A DNA stretch of 64,000 nt from Phytoseiulus persimilis (GCA_037576195.1 CM075101.1:46872001-46936000); one strand, 5' to 3'; positions 1 to 10,900 are shown, numbered from the stretch's first letter. Program-made: numbers and translations. Notes: generated by a model from the letters alone, not told the origin.

Positions 1-1850
1 TTTATATCGAGCCGTAACAGCCGGAAGCGAGTCCAAGCATTCCAAGGGCACCCTCTAAACCGCGGAAGCTGCTTTTTTCGCCCGGTGGAGGCCTCAGCAG
101 ACGTTCTGCAATGCGAGAAACAATGGTAATTTCGGTCTCAATAGAATTGTGTATCGGCTCCCTACAAGAGTTTGGTGCGCTCCACTCTGATCGCTCATCA
201 TTCCGCTCCGAGGAGGCGCCGGTCGAGTCAGCTCTCATATTCTACCGAGCATAAGTCGATCCGCCGAACGCGGTGTTCACGTGAGTAGTCACATTGCGAC
301 CCCTGCTATCCCTTCAGACTGATGGAGCTCGTCGGAAAATGTGCCGTTCTCTAAAGGGAAGAAAGAGACGGCGAGAATCGGCTCCAGGGCATCCGATCCT
401 GGACACGGCGCTCGTCGGATCTGGAAGCTGACTGGATTCCGCACCTTTCAGCTATGCCGTGGATTTTCGGCACTTTCTTGAATCACTCTCATCAGCGTGT
501 GATGTTGGATACGCCGAACTTTCGCAATCATCCTTTATTATCGCGGCATTTGTATGCGAGCTCCCTCTGGGGATGCATGAACGACGACAGTGTTGTTTCG
601 TATACTCTCGAATGCAGTGTTTGTCAGAATCTTCTTTCAGGGCACTGTATGTACGGAGGAGAAGAACGGGTAGTCAACACCGGATGACAGAGACTAGAAA
701 ACGCAATCGCTTGACAGCCGGCCACGGATCTCCTCATTCATTCAGCCACGAGAGGGAGAATCGCACGTTTTCACGGAGGATGGTTTTCTCGGCCTTTCGG
801 AGTTTATTCAGAGATGCCTGGAAGAACGGTTGTCATGTGAGAGCGTGTTGTGGTGATAGATGCGAAAAGCGAGACGGATTTCGCACGAGTTAAAGCACAG
901 GCATGTTTGAACGAGGAACGCGGGAGTGAGATGCCCTGGAGAATGCAGGAACTGTGGGACTTGTGGAGGGGAGTAATTGAGTCACATCCATTGTTGGGAG
1001 CAGAACGGTTGATGCCTGGCGGTAAGAAAGCGCTCCAAGCATCGCCCAACAAAGTTATGCTATTTAGAGATAGTGAGCCAGAACGAGGGAACACTCGAGA
1101 TAATAAGTGTGTGCTTCTTTATGCGGAGACGTCACGAGAAACAGCTGAGCAGATCCTGTGTGACGTGGCTGAAACGATGTTTCGGGTAGGTCTGGAGAAT
1201 GAGACTACTCCCTTCGGGAAGCGCTGGAAGTCTCGCCGAGAGGAGCTTCGTCGCGAAAAAAAGAAAAACGATCAGATGAAGTGCTCAGTCACACGCTCGA
1301 GCGTTCACCGCAAGTGGAGGCTTGAACAAATCTCACCCTCACAGCATGATCCTCTCGATATGCTACCGGCAGGATTATGCGCTGCCTCTTGACCGAGCGA
1401 AGCGGAGCTTTCGATTGACCAAGCAAGCTGGAGAGCGAGTGCGCTTGTTCCAAACTCGCCTAGTCACTTGGTTGTTGTAAAGTCATTCCGAAGCGCATCC
1501 TCGACGTGATGTCGCTTTGCTCGAGGCGGCTCGCGAACGCCGCAATCTAACCCAACAGCAGCTCGGAGACGGTCGCACGCTCCTTCGGGGGACGCCTCGT
1601 AGAGTCTTCTAAGCGGTTGTTTTGGAGAAAACAGTGGCTCACCAGTCATTGACCTTCGAGCTTCATTGGATTCGTAGAGGGCTCCGTCTCCCTGTTGAAA
1701 ACGCGTTGGAAGCTCGGAGTCCGTGACAGTGAACTTTAGTGTTTGAAAGACCTCAGCGTCCTTGGTGTTAGTTTTCGAGAAGCTGTCGCAGGAGATTCGT
1801 ATTTCTCTGTGAAAAAGCGCGTGATCGATAAGAAACCGCCACTCAGCAAC
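1..1850. other. Upstream region without a recognised gene
   Basis: No family motif was recognised here. Open frames exist on both strands, but none shows a start, splice signals and a familiar domain together. The longest is 850-1392 on the plus strand (listed separately). The region probably holds the promoter and any 5' untranslated exon of the SLC16-type gene that starts at 1851. A possible untranslated-exon acceptor (CAG) ends at 1791, but nothing confirms its use. Confidence 0.5.
850..1392 (+). other. Unrecognised open frame, about 180 codons
   Basis: An open frame runs from a GTG at 850 to a stop at 1390-1392. The first ATG in frame is at about 931. The translation has ordinary protein composition with a Lys/Arg/Glu-rich stretch near residues 126-140, but I recognise no domain. 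It is not linked to the next gene in an obvious way. In a genome this poor in TA-containing stop codons, frames of this size arise by chance, so it may well be non-coding. It is listed because it is the longest open frame 5' of the transporter on the same strand. Confidence 0.15.
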
Positions 1851-1944
1851 ATGGCATGGATCAATCTCCCGAAAAAAGGGCCTGACAGTTGGCAAGGAAT
1901 ACGCGTTGCCTTGAGATGTATGTGCATAATGGCACTGACCGCCG
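1851..1944 (+). CDS. SLC16-like gene, exon 1: N-terminus and most of helix 1
   Basis: Encodes residues 1-31 plus the first base of codon 32, and ends at a strong donor (G|GTGAGT). The frame and phase join exactly to exon 2, making GGA (Gly32). Helix 1 contains two arginines (R18, R22), unusual for a buried segment, and lacks the family's GGWGW residues. This is the least certain exon of the gene. The evidence is phase agreement, donor strength and the match of the text after R22 to helix 1 of relatives. Confidence 0.65.
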
Positions 1945-4530
1945 GTGAGTAGCGAATAGAGTATTGCATCGCTCGAACAGGACTGTCACATTACGCAACT
2001 TTTCTTCACCTGGCTGTGGTTCAGCGGGGCTCCCCACTCTCGAAGCGTCCGGTGTTTGTCTACGAGCTCGATCGATGATGTGTGGCAAAAGAAAGGATCG
2101 CCTGAGGGTTTCCTTCGGTTCGGCAGAATACAGTCTCATCGGTTTTTTCTCGGCAAAAGTTTTCCTCAAGATCTGTTGTGGTAGGATCTCGATCTTCCGC
2201 TCGAGGCCGGATGACTTGAATACTCGCTTGCGCCGACGATAGCTCCGATGATTGACGAGGTCGTAAACAACATACGAGCACACGGAAGGGCGTGTAGCCT
2301 CGAAGTTAGAAAATCGTCTCGACTGGGAGACATTCTCTACGTTCGACTTCCGTGGAGTGGCCGCAACTATTTGCCCCCTCAACCCCGCGGCAGCGTTGGT
2401 TGTTCTCGTCGACGGAGGAGATGGCGGCCTCGTGACGCGAACGCCTCGAAATTGATGAATTGACGAGGCCAACGTTACAGGAAATATCCGTTCGTCCGGC
2501 GTCTTGTACGTGGGGATCATGAATCACTTCGGAGTATCACGTGAAGAAGCTGCCTGGCCCGTATCTCTCGCCGGAGCGATGCTGAGTTTGATCGGTAGTG
2601 ATATCGGACTTGCCAAAAAGAGTTTGTCTAGCCACATGAACGCCGCGGACGGCGAGAAATCTCACAGAACGTCGTTTCAGGAACGGTGTCCGGACCGTTG
2701 GCGCAGGCGTTCTCGCCGAAACCGGTGATTTTGTGCGGCTCAATACTGGTCGTCGTCGGACTGTTGGCTTCGGTTCTCGCGCCGAATGTCGGGTGGCTGA
2801 GTTTCACTTTCGGTATCGTTTTCGGAAGCGGCTTGGGCACGATTTATACGATCAACGTGATTTTCCTGCAGCAGTATTTCGTCAAGATGAGAGGGCTCGC
2901 TCTTGGCTTGAATTACGCGGGGTCGACCACGGCTGGCATCCTGTTCCCAGTCTTCATAACTTTCCTCCTCGGAGAATACGGGTTCCGGGGGACAGTCCTC
3001 ATCTTGAGTGGACTGTCAATGCACATCTTCGTCTTGTGTTTGACCCACAGAGAGGCGCCATGGCTGCGGAGGGAGGCCAATGACCGCAAGAAGGGCGGAG
3101 GAATCGAAAATACGGAACTCGAAACCAGCTCCCGAGAGGAAGCCACCCCCGAAGGCAACGGACGAGTTGCATCCGGAACGCTCGGAGAGAATTCGGAGCC
3201 GCGAAGCGAAGACGAAGGTGGTCAGAAGAACACGACCGAAGAGCTGAAGGAGCCGATGCCCCCTGAAGAGTCGGCGACTCCTGGGAACGAATCGAAGGAC
3301 GCCGCCGAGAGGAGACAGGACGCCGCAGTGAAGGCGGCAACTCCGAAATATGCGACCTCGATCTCCGTGGATCTGCCCAGTGTTTCCGGAGGAGTGTTGG
3401 AACCCGACAAAGAGAAGTCTTCGCACAAAGTATCGTTGGTGGCAAGCTTGAGCATTCTGAGAATTCCGGAGTTTCCTGTGATCATATTCAGCTTCGGTCT
3501 TTTCCTCTACGCGTACGATGCCTACTTCACGACGATCATCGACTTCATCGTCGATCATGACATTCCGATGATCAAAGCGACAACCATCGTTCCTCTGTAT
3601 TCAGCCACAGACATGATTGCTCGACTCACGATCCCGCAACTCGGAGATCGCGGCTACATCAACAAAATGCTCCTACAGTGCCTCGCCTACGCTTTACAGA
3701 GCGCATGCTACTTCTTGATGCCGGCGGCAGCAGCAACCGGTGAGTTCTTCTGGATCGCGGCACTGGCCATGGTGCAGAGTATCGGAGTCGGAACCTCAAT
3801 CGTGATGTATGGAGTCCTGATGGCGGAACTGATCGGCCTCTCAAGATTGCCCATGGCATACGGCTGCGTCGGTCTCATCGTCGGCTCGACGTATTTCACA
3901 AAGCCATATTTCGTCGGTAAGTCGGCCTGTCATCGCTGCTCCGTGCCGTTTATGATTGGGAGAGTTGCTGTATTTATATGATTCGCTCCGACGATACGTG
4001 TAGTAACCTATTTTACAACCTCTCGGATGCTTGTGTCGCCTCCTGTCTGTTCACGGAGCTTTGCAGAATGCTCTTCCGTTTCTTGGACGCCGAGAATGGA
4101 GCCGAGGAGCGCAGGGCGTAACTTTTTAATCGTCGCACGTTTTATGATCACGTTCTCTCTTCCGGGCGCCGCCCCCGCTATTCTTCCGCTTGATTTCATT
4201 TTGACATCGCGCCGGCACACACTCGCGCATGAACTCGAATCATTTCGCTCAGGAGCTCCGCTCTTTTCAGGTCACTTCCGCGACACGATCGGAGACTACT
4301 CGCAGATGTACATCGTATGCGGGCTCCTGACAGCCGTTTCGAGTCTCAGCTGGCTGATCACGTGGTATCTGCATCGGGTCACCGAGCGAGAACGCACGTT
4401 TTCAAACGTTTCTAGTAAAGCTGGCGAACAAGTTCAGACAAGTCCGGCGAATGGCGCCGCTAGCCTCGACGAAGACACGACGAGCGTCGGACAAAGATCT
4501 CGAGCTGATAGTGCGGTACTCCATCTGTAG
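1851..4530 (+). CDS. SLC16-type monocarboxylate transporter-like carrier (MFS), four coding exons
   Basis: Coding exons are 1851-1944, 2481-2594, 2681-3916 and 4271-4530. All junctions are GT-AG and all introns are phase 1, giving 1704 nt and about 567 residues. Twelve membrane segments can be placed, with a long hydrophilic loop (about residues 193-329) between helices 6 and 7, as in monocarboxylate transporters. The second family motif is clear: YFVKMRGLALGLNYAG at about 135-150. Helix 8 has the Asp-Arg pair (ATDMIARL, about D380/R384) that matches the transport-critical pair of mammalian MCT1. The first motif (DGGWGW-type) is not conserved; helix 1 reads PDSWQGIRVAL instead. Family members move lactate, pyruvate, aromatic amino acids, thyroid hormone or other small solutes, often with protons; the substrate here cannot be told. 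The ATG at 1851 (context AACATGG) is my start because it lies just before the helix 1 segment; an upstream coding exon is not excluded. Confidence 0.88.
1945..2480 (+). other. Intron 1 of the SLC16-like gene
   Basis: Non-coding, 536 nt, phase 1. An antisense open frame runs through it (1861-2520, minus) and also covers exon 1 and the start of exon 2. It has no recognised domain and is treated as a shadow. Nothing else was seen. Confidence 0.7.
2481..2594 (+). CDS. SLC16-like gene, exon 2: end of helix 1 and helix 2
   Basis: Starts after an acceptor ending TTACAG and ends at G|GTAGTG. The translation runs from NIRSSGVLYVGIMNHFGVS into a helix 2 segment beginning EEAAWPVSLAG, which is typical of monocarboxylate transporter-like proteins. 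Arg35 lies where MCT1 has its transport lysine (K38) if SSGVLY is aligned with SITVFF; that alignment is from memory and is an inference. Confidence 0.88.
2681..3916 (+). CDS. SLC16-like gene, exon 3: helices 2-11 and the large loop
   Basis: Follows an acceptor ending GTTTCAG and ends at G|GTAAGT. It holds the end of helix 2, helices 3-6, the conserved motif after helix 4, a loop of about 135 residues rich in Glu, Lys, Ser, Pro and Gly, and then helices 7-11. The loop is much longer than the membrane-close linkers and is probably cytosolic and disordered. Its acidic, low-complexity make-up also explains the long antisense frames over 3000-3560, which I take to be shadows. Confidence 0.93.
3917..4270 (+). 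other. Intron 3 of the SLC16-like gene
   Basis: Phase 1 intron of 354 nt with GTAAGT donor and CTTTTCAG acceptor. From 4027 the frame stays open into exon 4, so a stretch before the acceptor could be translated if the intron were retained. Family alignment supports splicing at 4271. Confidence 0.85.
4271..4530 (+). CDS. SLC16-like gene, exon 4: helix 12 and cytosolic tail
   Basis: Starts after an acceptor ending CTTTTCAG; the codon split over the intron gives Gly482. The text reads HFRDTIGDYSQMYIVCGLLT, followed by the rest of helix 12 to about residue 511, and then a Ser/Glu/Asp-rich tail ending VLHL and TAG at 4528-4530. KPYFVG followed by xFRDxIGDYxxMY is the usual ending of this family's last helix pair. 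Confidence 0.92.
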
Positions 4531-5194
4531 GGAACCAGTGGTCAACACTCACTCACTTATACACCACGGAATCATCATACCGAGACAGCACAATTGCACC
4601 CGCTGTTTACCACGTCGACAAACGAACGGTCCATGAGCTCGTCTGCATAACGACTCCAGGGTTTGAGAGTAGACTCTCTGTCCGGCAGCCCTGACATGCA
4701 CTCGAGCACTCCCACAAACTTACGTGCAAACAACAAGATGAGCGGGCTAACGAGAGAAACTCGGACTGATTCAACAGTCGGGACGATAATGACGATGATC
4801 GAGCAATGTAGTCTGTCCTGGGAGGGGCCCCGCGTTTGGTGATCAAAAGAATTGAGTCTTCATCGAACCACACATTTCAGCTGTGATGGAACCGTTTGAG
4901 CTCCACGAACCGGTACTGGGCCCAGATTCTCATGCTAGGGGGCGCGCCTGAATTTGCGGGTCCGTCGGAGGCAGTTTTTGGATGGAACGAATGTATGTAC
5001 ATATATGCGATGCTGGGATCCACGCAGTCGGGCTGATCTGTTTGGAGTGGATTGGCAGAGAGAAATATTTTGCCTCGGTGGAAACTTATTCTCGGGAGTT
5101 GCGACCTTGATCTGATGATCCTCGGCTGCTTGAGTAGACAGGCACTCGAACCTGATCGCGATATAGACGCATGCAAATGAGATGTTGACAGACG

Positions 5195-5200
5195 AATAAA
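5195..5200 (+). promoter_or_regulatory. Possible poly(A) signal AATAAA of the SLC16-like gene
   Basis: First canonical AATAAA found on the plus strand after the stop at 4530, about 665 nt downstream. No GT-rich downstream element was confirmed, so this is only a candidate. Confidence 0.3.
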
Positions 5201-5773
5201 TCGACGCAGACATGCAATAATTTCTCGGACGATCTTCCAGGAGTACCTGAAGCAGTTCCCAGAGTTCAACTCCTGAATGCTTCTAAGGAAGTCGTGAATG
5301 TGAACGTGACAGGAGCTAGGCAATGCGAGTAAGGCTAGGAATCCAGTTCCGCTCTTAAGTATTCAGTAGTTGACGGCCGTGTGTTGGTAGCTTCTTGACC
5401 AGGAATACGCAACGTGAGGGTCAGAAACATGTCGAGCTGATGTCGACGCTTTGGATAGTTTCATCGAAGTCCGGGCAGGGTCCAGCGTTAGACGTCCCCT
5501 TCACGGACGACGCGATAGAGCGGCTGCGGAAGTTCCGGGGTTTTCAACTAACTGCACTTGACCGAGTCTCGGTCTCGTTCCGCAGACAGCTATCTCTAAT
5601 TCCAGACCCAAGCGGTCGGAGGGATCTGCGTTCATCGAGCGACCGTGAAGTGACCGCTCCGAGTTCGAAGCGGAGCGATACGGCGTTCAGAAATAGCCGA
5701 AGCGGTCCAGTTCGGCCGATCGAGCAACAAGATTCTACGGTTCATTCCTCAATCGTTGATTGATACCGTGCCG

Positions 5774-6040
5774 ATGGTTGAGGCTCCTTTACTATTCAGC
5801 ATTCACCTAATTCTCCCAGTGTCCTTGGTTGTCTTTTCGTCAACAGGCCTCCTAGTTCGCTTCATTTATCCCACTGTGGTGTGGCAACGCAACCCTACTC
5901 TCTCCGCCTGCTGCCATTTTGTACTTATAGGGTGCGCATTGTACGCCGCCTGCCGCAGCGGCCAGACTCCCTTGAATCAGAACCCTTATAGCACGCCGTC
6001 CGACTCGTCCGTTGAACAAACACGCAGCGAGAAGAAGTAA
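5774..6040 (+). other. Unrecognised small ORF with two hydrophobic segments, 88 residues
   Basis: An ATG with acceptable context (GCCGATGG) opens an 88-codon frame ending in TAA. The product would have two hydrophobic stretches (about residues 6-32 and 46-59) separated by a short polar link (VWQRNPTLS). It ends in a polar tail rich in Ser, Gln, Glu and Lys. The layout resembles small two-helix membrane subunits, but no family could be named. Comparison with V-ATPase subunit e failed on spacing. It could be a lineage-specific gene or a chance frame. Confidence 0.25.
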
Positions 6041-6322
6041 CATTTTATTTGGGAGTTATGGCAGCAGCAGAGAAGGACAGCATCCTCGCAAACGTTTTGA
6101 GACAACACCAGGAGCATCGATAGAGTGGCGGACGAGAAGGGAGCTCTAACGCACGGCCGGGTCATGCATTCCGGGTCGGCTACCCCGACGAACGAGTTCG
6201 TAGTCTGTCATATGTCGATTGTCGGAGGGTGAACAATCTTGCAGTCCGTGAATAGAGGTCGTAGAACGAAAACCAGGATTTTGTTTGGCTGAATCACCTC
6301 GACATGAGAGCCCCCTATATCC

Positions 6323-6723
6323 TACCGTGTTTTCAGGAAATTAGCCATGGCTTATATTCGTCTTGGGTCCGAAAATTGGACTACGGCTTATTTTCGGGGT
6401 ATGGCTTATATGAACCGAACTGCGAATTTCACTCACATGATCGAACACGGGACGACTACGAATATACAACAACCGTGTGCTTGAAACTCTTGCCACAAAC
6501 TTCTCAGCTAGCAGGCGTCATCTCAAATCGGCGCTCACCAAACCACACGAATTCGAGAACTTAGACATCCTGACAATCCCGACATTTCTCGCGCGCAGGC
6601 TCCATGCTGGGATCTGTTGCAGCTACGGCTTACATTCAGGGTACGGCTCATGTAACCGAAATGTTCGAGAATCGAGGTATGGCTTATTTTCAGGAGATGG
6701 CTCATTACCTGAGAAACACGGTA
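6323..6723. mobile_element. MITE-like element with terminal inverted repeats and TA flanks
   Basis: Both ends read TA-CCGTGTTT inwards. The left end (6323-6350) and the reverse complement of the right end (6723 back to about 6696) match over about 28 bp with one indel and two mismatches; shared blocks include TACCGTGTTT, TCAGG and AGCCAT. The element is about 400 bp and has no intact transposase. A TA at each outer edge fits the TA target duplication of Tc1/mariner-type elements. Inside are direct subrepeats built on GGCTTATNTTC followed by GG-ATGGCT, starting near 6346, 6381, 6623 and 6678. The two best copies (6381-6419 and 6623-6660) share most bases and end in AACCGAA. Non-autonomous status and family are inferred. 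Confidence 0.6.
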
Positions 6724-7679
6724 TGCATGCGGTGTCCCTAGTTGACATTATTGCGGCCCCAGGCGGAATGCCCTCTCGGACCTCATTTTTAATTGCAGCC
6801 CCAGTTCCTCCATGGATCCGTGATTATCTGAACGGACCACCGCGATCTGTCGCTCCTCCCCCTCCGACAGCACCGTGAGGAAGGACGTTTCGAGGCGCTC
6901 CATCGCAACGGGTCTCCGATTCATTCTGCCAGCCGATGTGGCGGGTGATTAGATTCATCAAAAGTTCGAAAGGGTCACCTCTGAGCTGACCTCTGGATTA
7001 ATTTTGATGCGTGCACACTCTGCATTCGACAAGGCCGAATGCAGCTAGCGTCGGCGCCTGTGGTGTACCTGGGAGGGGGAGAGTAGAGGGGGCAGGTGGC
7101 CCGGGCGCGAAGCCGATTGGCCGCGTAGCCAGGGGTCGCAAAGCTGGGGGCGTTTGACCGCAATTGATTTTCTCCATATCGATAACCGCGGAATGAATTT
7201 TCTTCGTCTCCTAAACTAATAAACGCCCCAGGGATCTGAGGGGTGCGAAACCGGAACTCAAGCTTCGCCCGTATCCGTGTCTACGTTTGACAACAGCATT
7301 TGATTCATCTCGGCAGCAAATTCCCGCCCCAGAGAAGCTAGGGGCGCAGAGCTGAGGGACACGGGGGAGACGAAGTTCTGTGAAAACTTCTATTCAACTC
7401 AGTCACAGGGAAGAGCCACAGATGGCTGGGTGAGGCACGAAGTCGGCATCTTGATCTCCCTTGGGTAGGCGCAAGAACGAGGACGGACGATTTTGAAGTT
7501 CTGTCAGTATCCTCAACTGCACCAGAAAACCGATCCCAATCGAGAACGAAATCGCTAAACGGAGAGGTGTGGGAACGCGGGAACGGAGTTCTAGTTCGAT
7601 TCATCGAGGAGGCATCATGATGAGATAAATGACCGAAGAATATTGTTCCGAGCTTTAAGCCTGCGCGTGTGGCGATTCA

Positions 7680-7900
7680 AGTGGAACCCCTCAGCTTCAT
7701 CATCGAATACGGCGATGGCGAGAGTGTTTGCGGACCTGCGCGTTGCCACGCGAGTTCATCCCACCATCACCGTTGCAACAGTCAGCTGTGAGAGGTTTTC
7801 CAGCGATTTGGAGCGGACCATGAGTCATCATAACCATGAGTCAAGAACGGTTGAACGCTTTTGAACATTGAGAGAGACGAAACGGAAAGAACAGACTCAT
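7680..7900 (+). mobile_element. hAT transposase remnant (C-terminal dimerisation region), frameshifted
   Basis: In the frame that ends at a stop at 7862-7864, residues coded from about 7727 read FADLRVATRV, HPT, then TITVATVSCERFSSDL. This matches, nearly residue for residue, the hAT C-terminal dimerisation segment (pattern FPNL..AL.I..T.PVT.AS.ERSFS.LK) of the THAP0/ZMYM-like hAT group. Upstream W..KW residues (about 7670-7690) also fit. After about 7832 the match moves to the +1 frame: MSQERLNAF, the usual continuation of the family's STMSQERL motif, then a stop. A small insertion or duplication around two ATGAGTCA copies (7820 and 7836) explains the shift. It is a decayed fragment; the catalytic core was not found. 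Confidence 0.72.
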
Positions 7901-10900
7901 GGAGACTGTTATAAAAAGCCCGCTGCAGTCAAGGCCTGTCGTACGCGGCTCGCATGATCACAGTATCGTGATAACATTGAACGAACATGACCTTGTTTTC
8001 AACTCCAAGAATATCTTCCGAGTCGCCACCAAATTTCAGTGCGGGTTCTGGAGGGAGGGGGCGCACTTTTGCCGATTTGCCCCGGGCGAGGCTTGAGCTG
8101 GATACGCTGGCCGAATCGGATTTAGAATGAGACCAAGGTCAAAAAATGACAACTCAACGCGCTCAGAAGGACATCAAAACTTCAGGAGAACGTCGACGCA
8201 GCTGCGCTTGCGAAACCGGGATCAAGGTCGTTGATGTGGGAGGCTCCTCTGTCCTTCGGTCTCAGATGTCAAAATATTCCGAGTGGAGCCCGGAGCTCCG
8301 ATGAAAGAACGAGAATTGCCGAACTCGAGTGATCGATCGATTCCAGTGTCGCGTTGCGCTTCGCATTGTTGTATCGAACAGAGGATCGAAGCTGGAGCAT
8401 TGCTCATCCCAAGGAAGCAGAAACTGGGGGAGAAGCGGAGTCATTGTGATTCTCCCTGAGAATGAAACTGCGGACTTCTCTCACACATGCGGAATTATGG
8501 GGAGATTCCAATTGAAAACAACTTATTCGAGCTCGGCCCGGTACTCAAAAATGCCGCGACGGCTACTCCTGCTGGGGTCTCGCAAAAGCATTCGGTCGAC
8601 AAGCCAGTGGGCTGATCTTGAATGATTCATCGTACAGTCTCTCTCTGGGTCGCGGGAGACGATGGTTTCTGGTCGGTCATTCGCGACCGGAAGAGGGAAA
8701 AATTATTCTGCCATACCCGTCGCAACAAACGAGATCGCTGGGCCGAGGTCTTCGCGGAGAAATTCAGAGACGGGCTGCGCAGTGATTCGAAGTGAAGTCC
8801 CCAACGTGAGCGCTCGTTCACGCAGAAAACGCTGTCGGATTCGCGTGACCCTCCAAGCTCAACGGTTTATGATGAACAGCGCAGATAACCAACTGCTTCT
8901 CGCTGAGTGTCCCGCGGAGCGCGTCCCAGCCTTGACTTGAAAATCCTCCCCGTCCTTGGAACAATGCTCCACCTTGGAACATGGGCCAAGCAAAGCGAGC
9001 ATTCTATCATTGTCGAAAGTTGGCGCGAGACGAGTACATCAGGGAGTGAAGTGAGCCGTTGCGAGGAATGTCAGGCACAAGCTCCAACGACAGACTGGGG
9101 CATGAGGAAGAATAGATCTGGAGCGATTGATGAAAGTCTCATCACCCCTCCACGACCCCTCTGCAACTTCTTCCGAATTCCCTCTTCCTCCCTCATCGCT
9201 CGAAATTCCCTGCGATGTCTACCCACGGCACGATCAACGCTGCAGACCTCTGTTTCGACGCCGTTGCGACGTATCTTCCGTTCCCCGACACTTCCATTCC
9301 TTCCGTCGCTTGTTCGTCTGACGAAAAGAGGAGACAGAGACGGAACGATGAAAAATAGATTCGCAGATGATCTCGACCGGAGTTTTCGCATTTTTTCTAC
9401 AACTTCTCTCCGTTGCGTCGACGACGGTCGCGACCAACCCCATCGTTCCCCATCGCGGGAGTTTTCCATGCTCCCCGAGAGCACTTCGTTCCACAGTTCG
9501 CAAATCCACATCCATCGACCTAACAGACAGTTAGAGCTTCCTGCATCTATGTAGAGCAGCACTCCTTGCAATGGAGATTGGAGTCTCAAGACTGATTCAG
9601 ACTTTGGGTGTCGTTTCGCTGTCACGTTGTGTCACCCATCTTCATTGCCTCAAAACACCAAGGAACTAATAATTCAATTGAAAAGGCGAACATCGTTTTT
9701 GATTGCTCTTCGTACGGACGAATCATTCCAGATTGATTTACGCTGGGGTCGGAGCGAAGCTCGAGAGGAACTGGTTGAGTCGCGGATCGATTGATAGAAT
9801 CCTTGTCAAGCAATGGCAGCACTCTCGATTGGCTGAGTGAAGCCCTCGAATCCCACTTCTCAACACAGGTTCAGGAGTCGCTCGTTCTCCGTCTTTCCTA
9901 GAAGCGTTTAGACTCGACGTTGTAAATAACTTGATCGCCCATGGGGAAACCGAGTCAGACTGCACCGAAAGGTCCGAATTGAGCTTGGAACAAACGACAT
10001 TGACGTCCAATTGAGTTATCGTGTCTCGCAAGGCGGGGTGTCCCCTCGAAACCGATTAAGATAAATGCAACTTGTGTTACTAGTTTTCCTCGTTCTCCTT
10101 CCACCCCAGAACGTGGCAGCGATATCACTTGCTGGAGATTCTGCGAGAAATTCAGGAGAATCAAGAAGTAGGTTATCAATCGATGGAAAAAAACAGTCCA
10201 GGGATAGGCGCCCCAACACCCGCACCCAGACGATTCTGCAGACCCGGCGAACACGAAGACGCGAACGTCAACGCCCGCGATGACTCTGAGCCGCGTTCAC
10301 AAAACAGATCCGTGCAAACGCTGATCCGATTCGGATTTCGATGCGCGTTCGACTGGATCTGTTCGTCTATCCAAGCGAGCGTGAGTCGTGTTGTTCGGTG
10401 AGGTTAGGAACGAGCCGGTCTTGCTTGTGGTTCCACACCGAACCCCGTCGTTGGAGAACATGTCAGATTCTATGGTCCCATGGTCAGAACAGAGCACTGC
10501 GAAGACGATGTCGACGAAAACTGTTGCTGCTGTCGACGATGTCTGGCAGAGGAGACGACAACGACGAGACGCGCCAAAACAGGACTCGGCCGTTTCAGAT
10601 AGCTCGTTGTTTGGATTCTCCTTCCTCTTGGTGGCTTTCCGCTGAGCCTCCATTTGATGTCATGTTCGTCCTTTTATTGGAAGAAAAGTTCCTGCTTAGA
10701 AGCTGGGATACGAATTTGAAAATACTAGAATCACAGCAGAAGTTTGTGATGAGTTCGTGCGGGAACATACGAAAGAGGGGGGTTCGAGCTCGGACTCTTC
10801 CGCTGTTGAGCTTCCATGTCTGTGACTGTGACGAGCAGGGAATCCTGATCCTGCTTCCAGAGTCTACACTGCTAGGGCAATCGGCGGCATTTTTTCCCGA

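Noticed and set aside
1861-2520. 219-codon minus-strand frame over the first transporter exons
   Set aside because: It lies opposite exons 1 and 2 and the intron between them, and has no domain of its own.
3016-3558. Long minus-strand frames opposite the transporter loop
   Set aside because: They are antisense shadows of the Glu/Lys-rich loop, whose codons avoid antisense stops.
5774-6040. Small ORF as V-ATPase subunit e
   Set aside because: The CC and Q..PL residues seemed suggestive, but the spacing between them is wrong and the conserved Pro/Arg/Asn pattern is absent.
9071-9625. Overlapping open frames on both strands around 9.1-9.6 kb
   Set aside because: Three frames are open at once and none shows a domain or splice signals; most likely chance.
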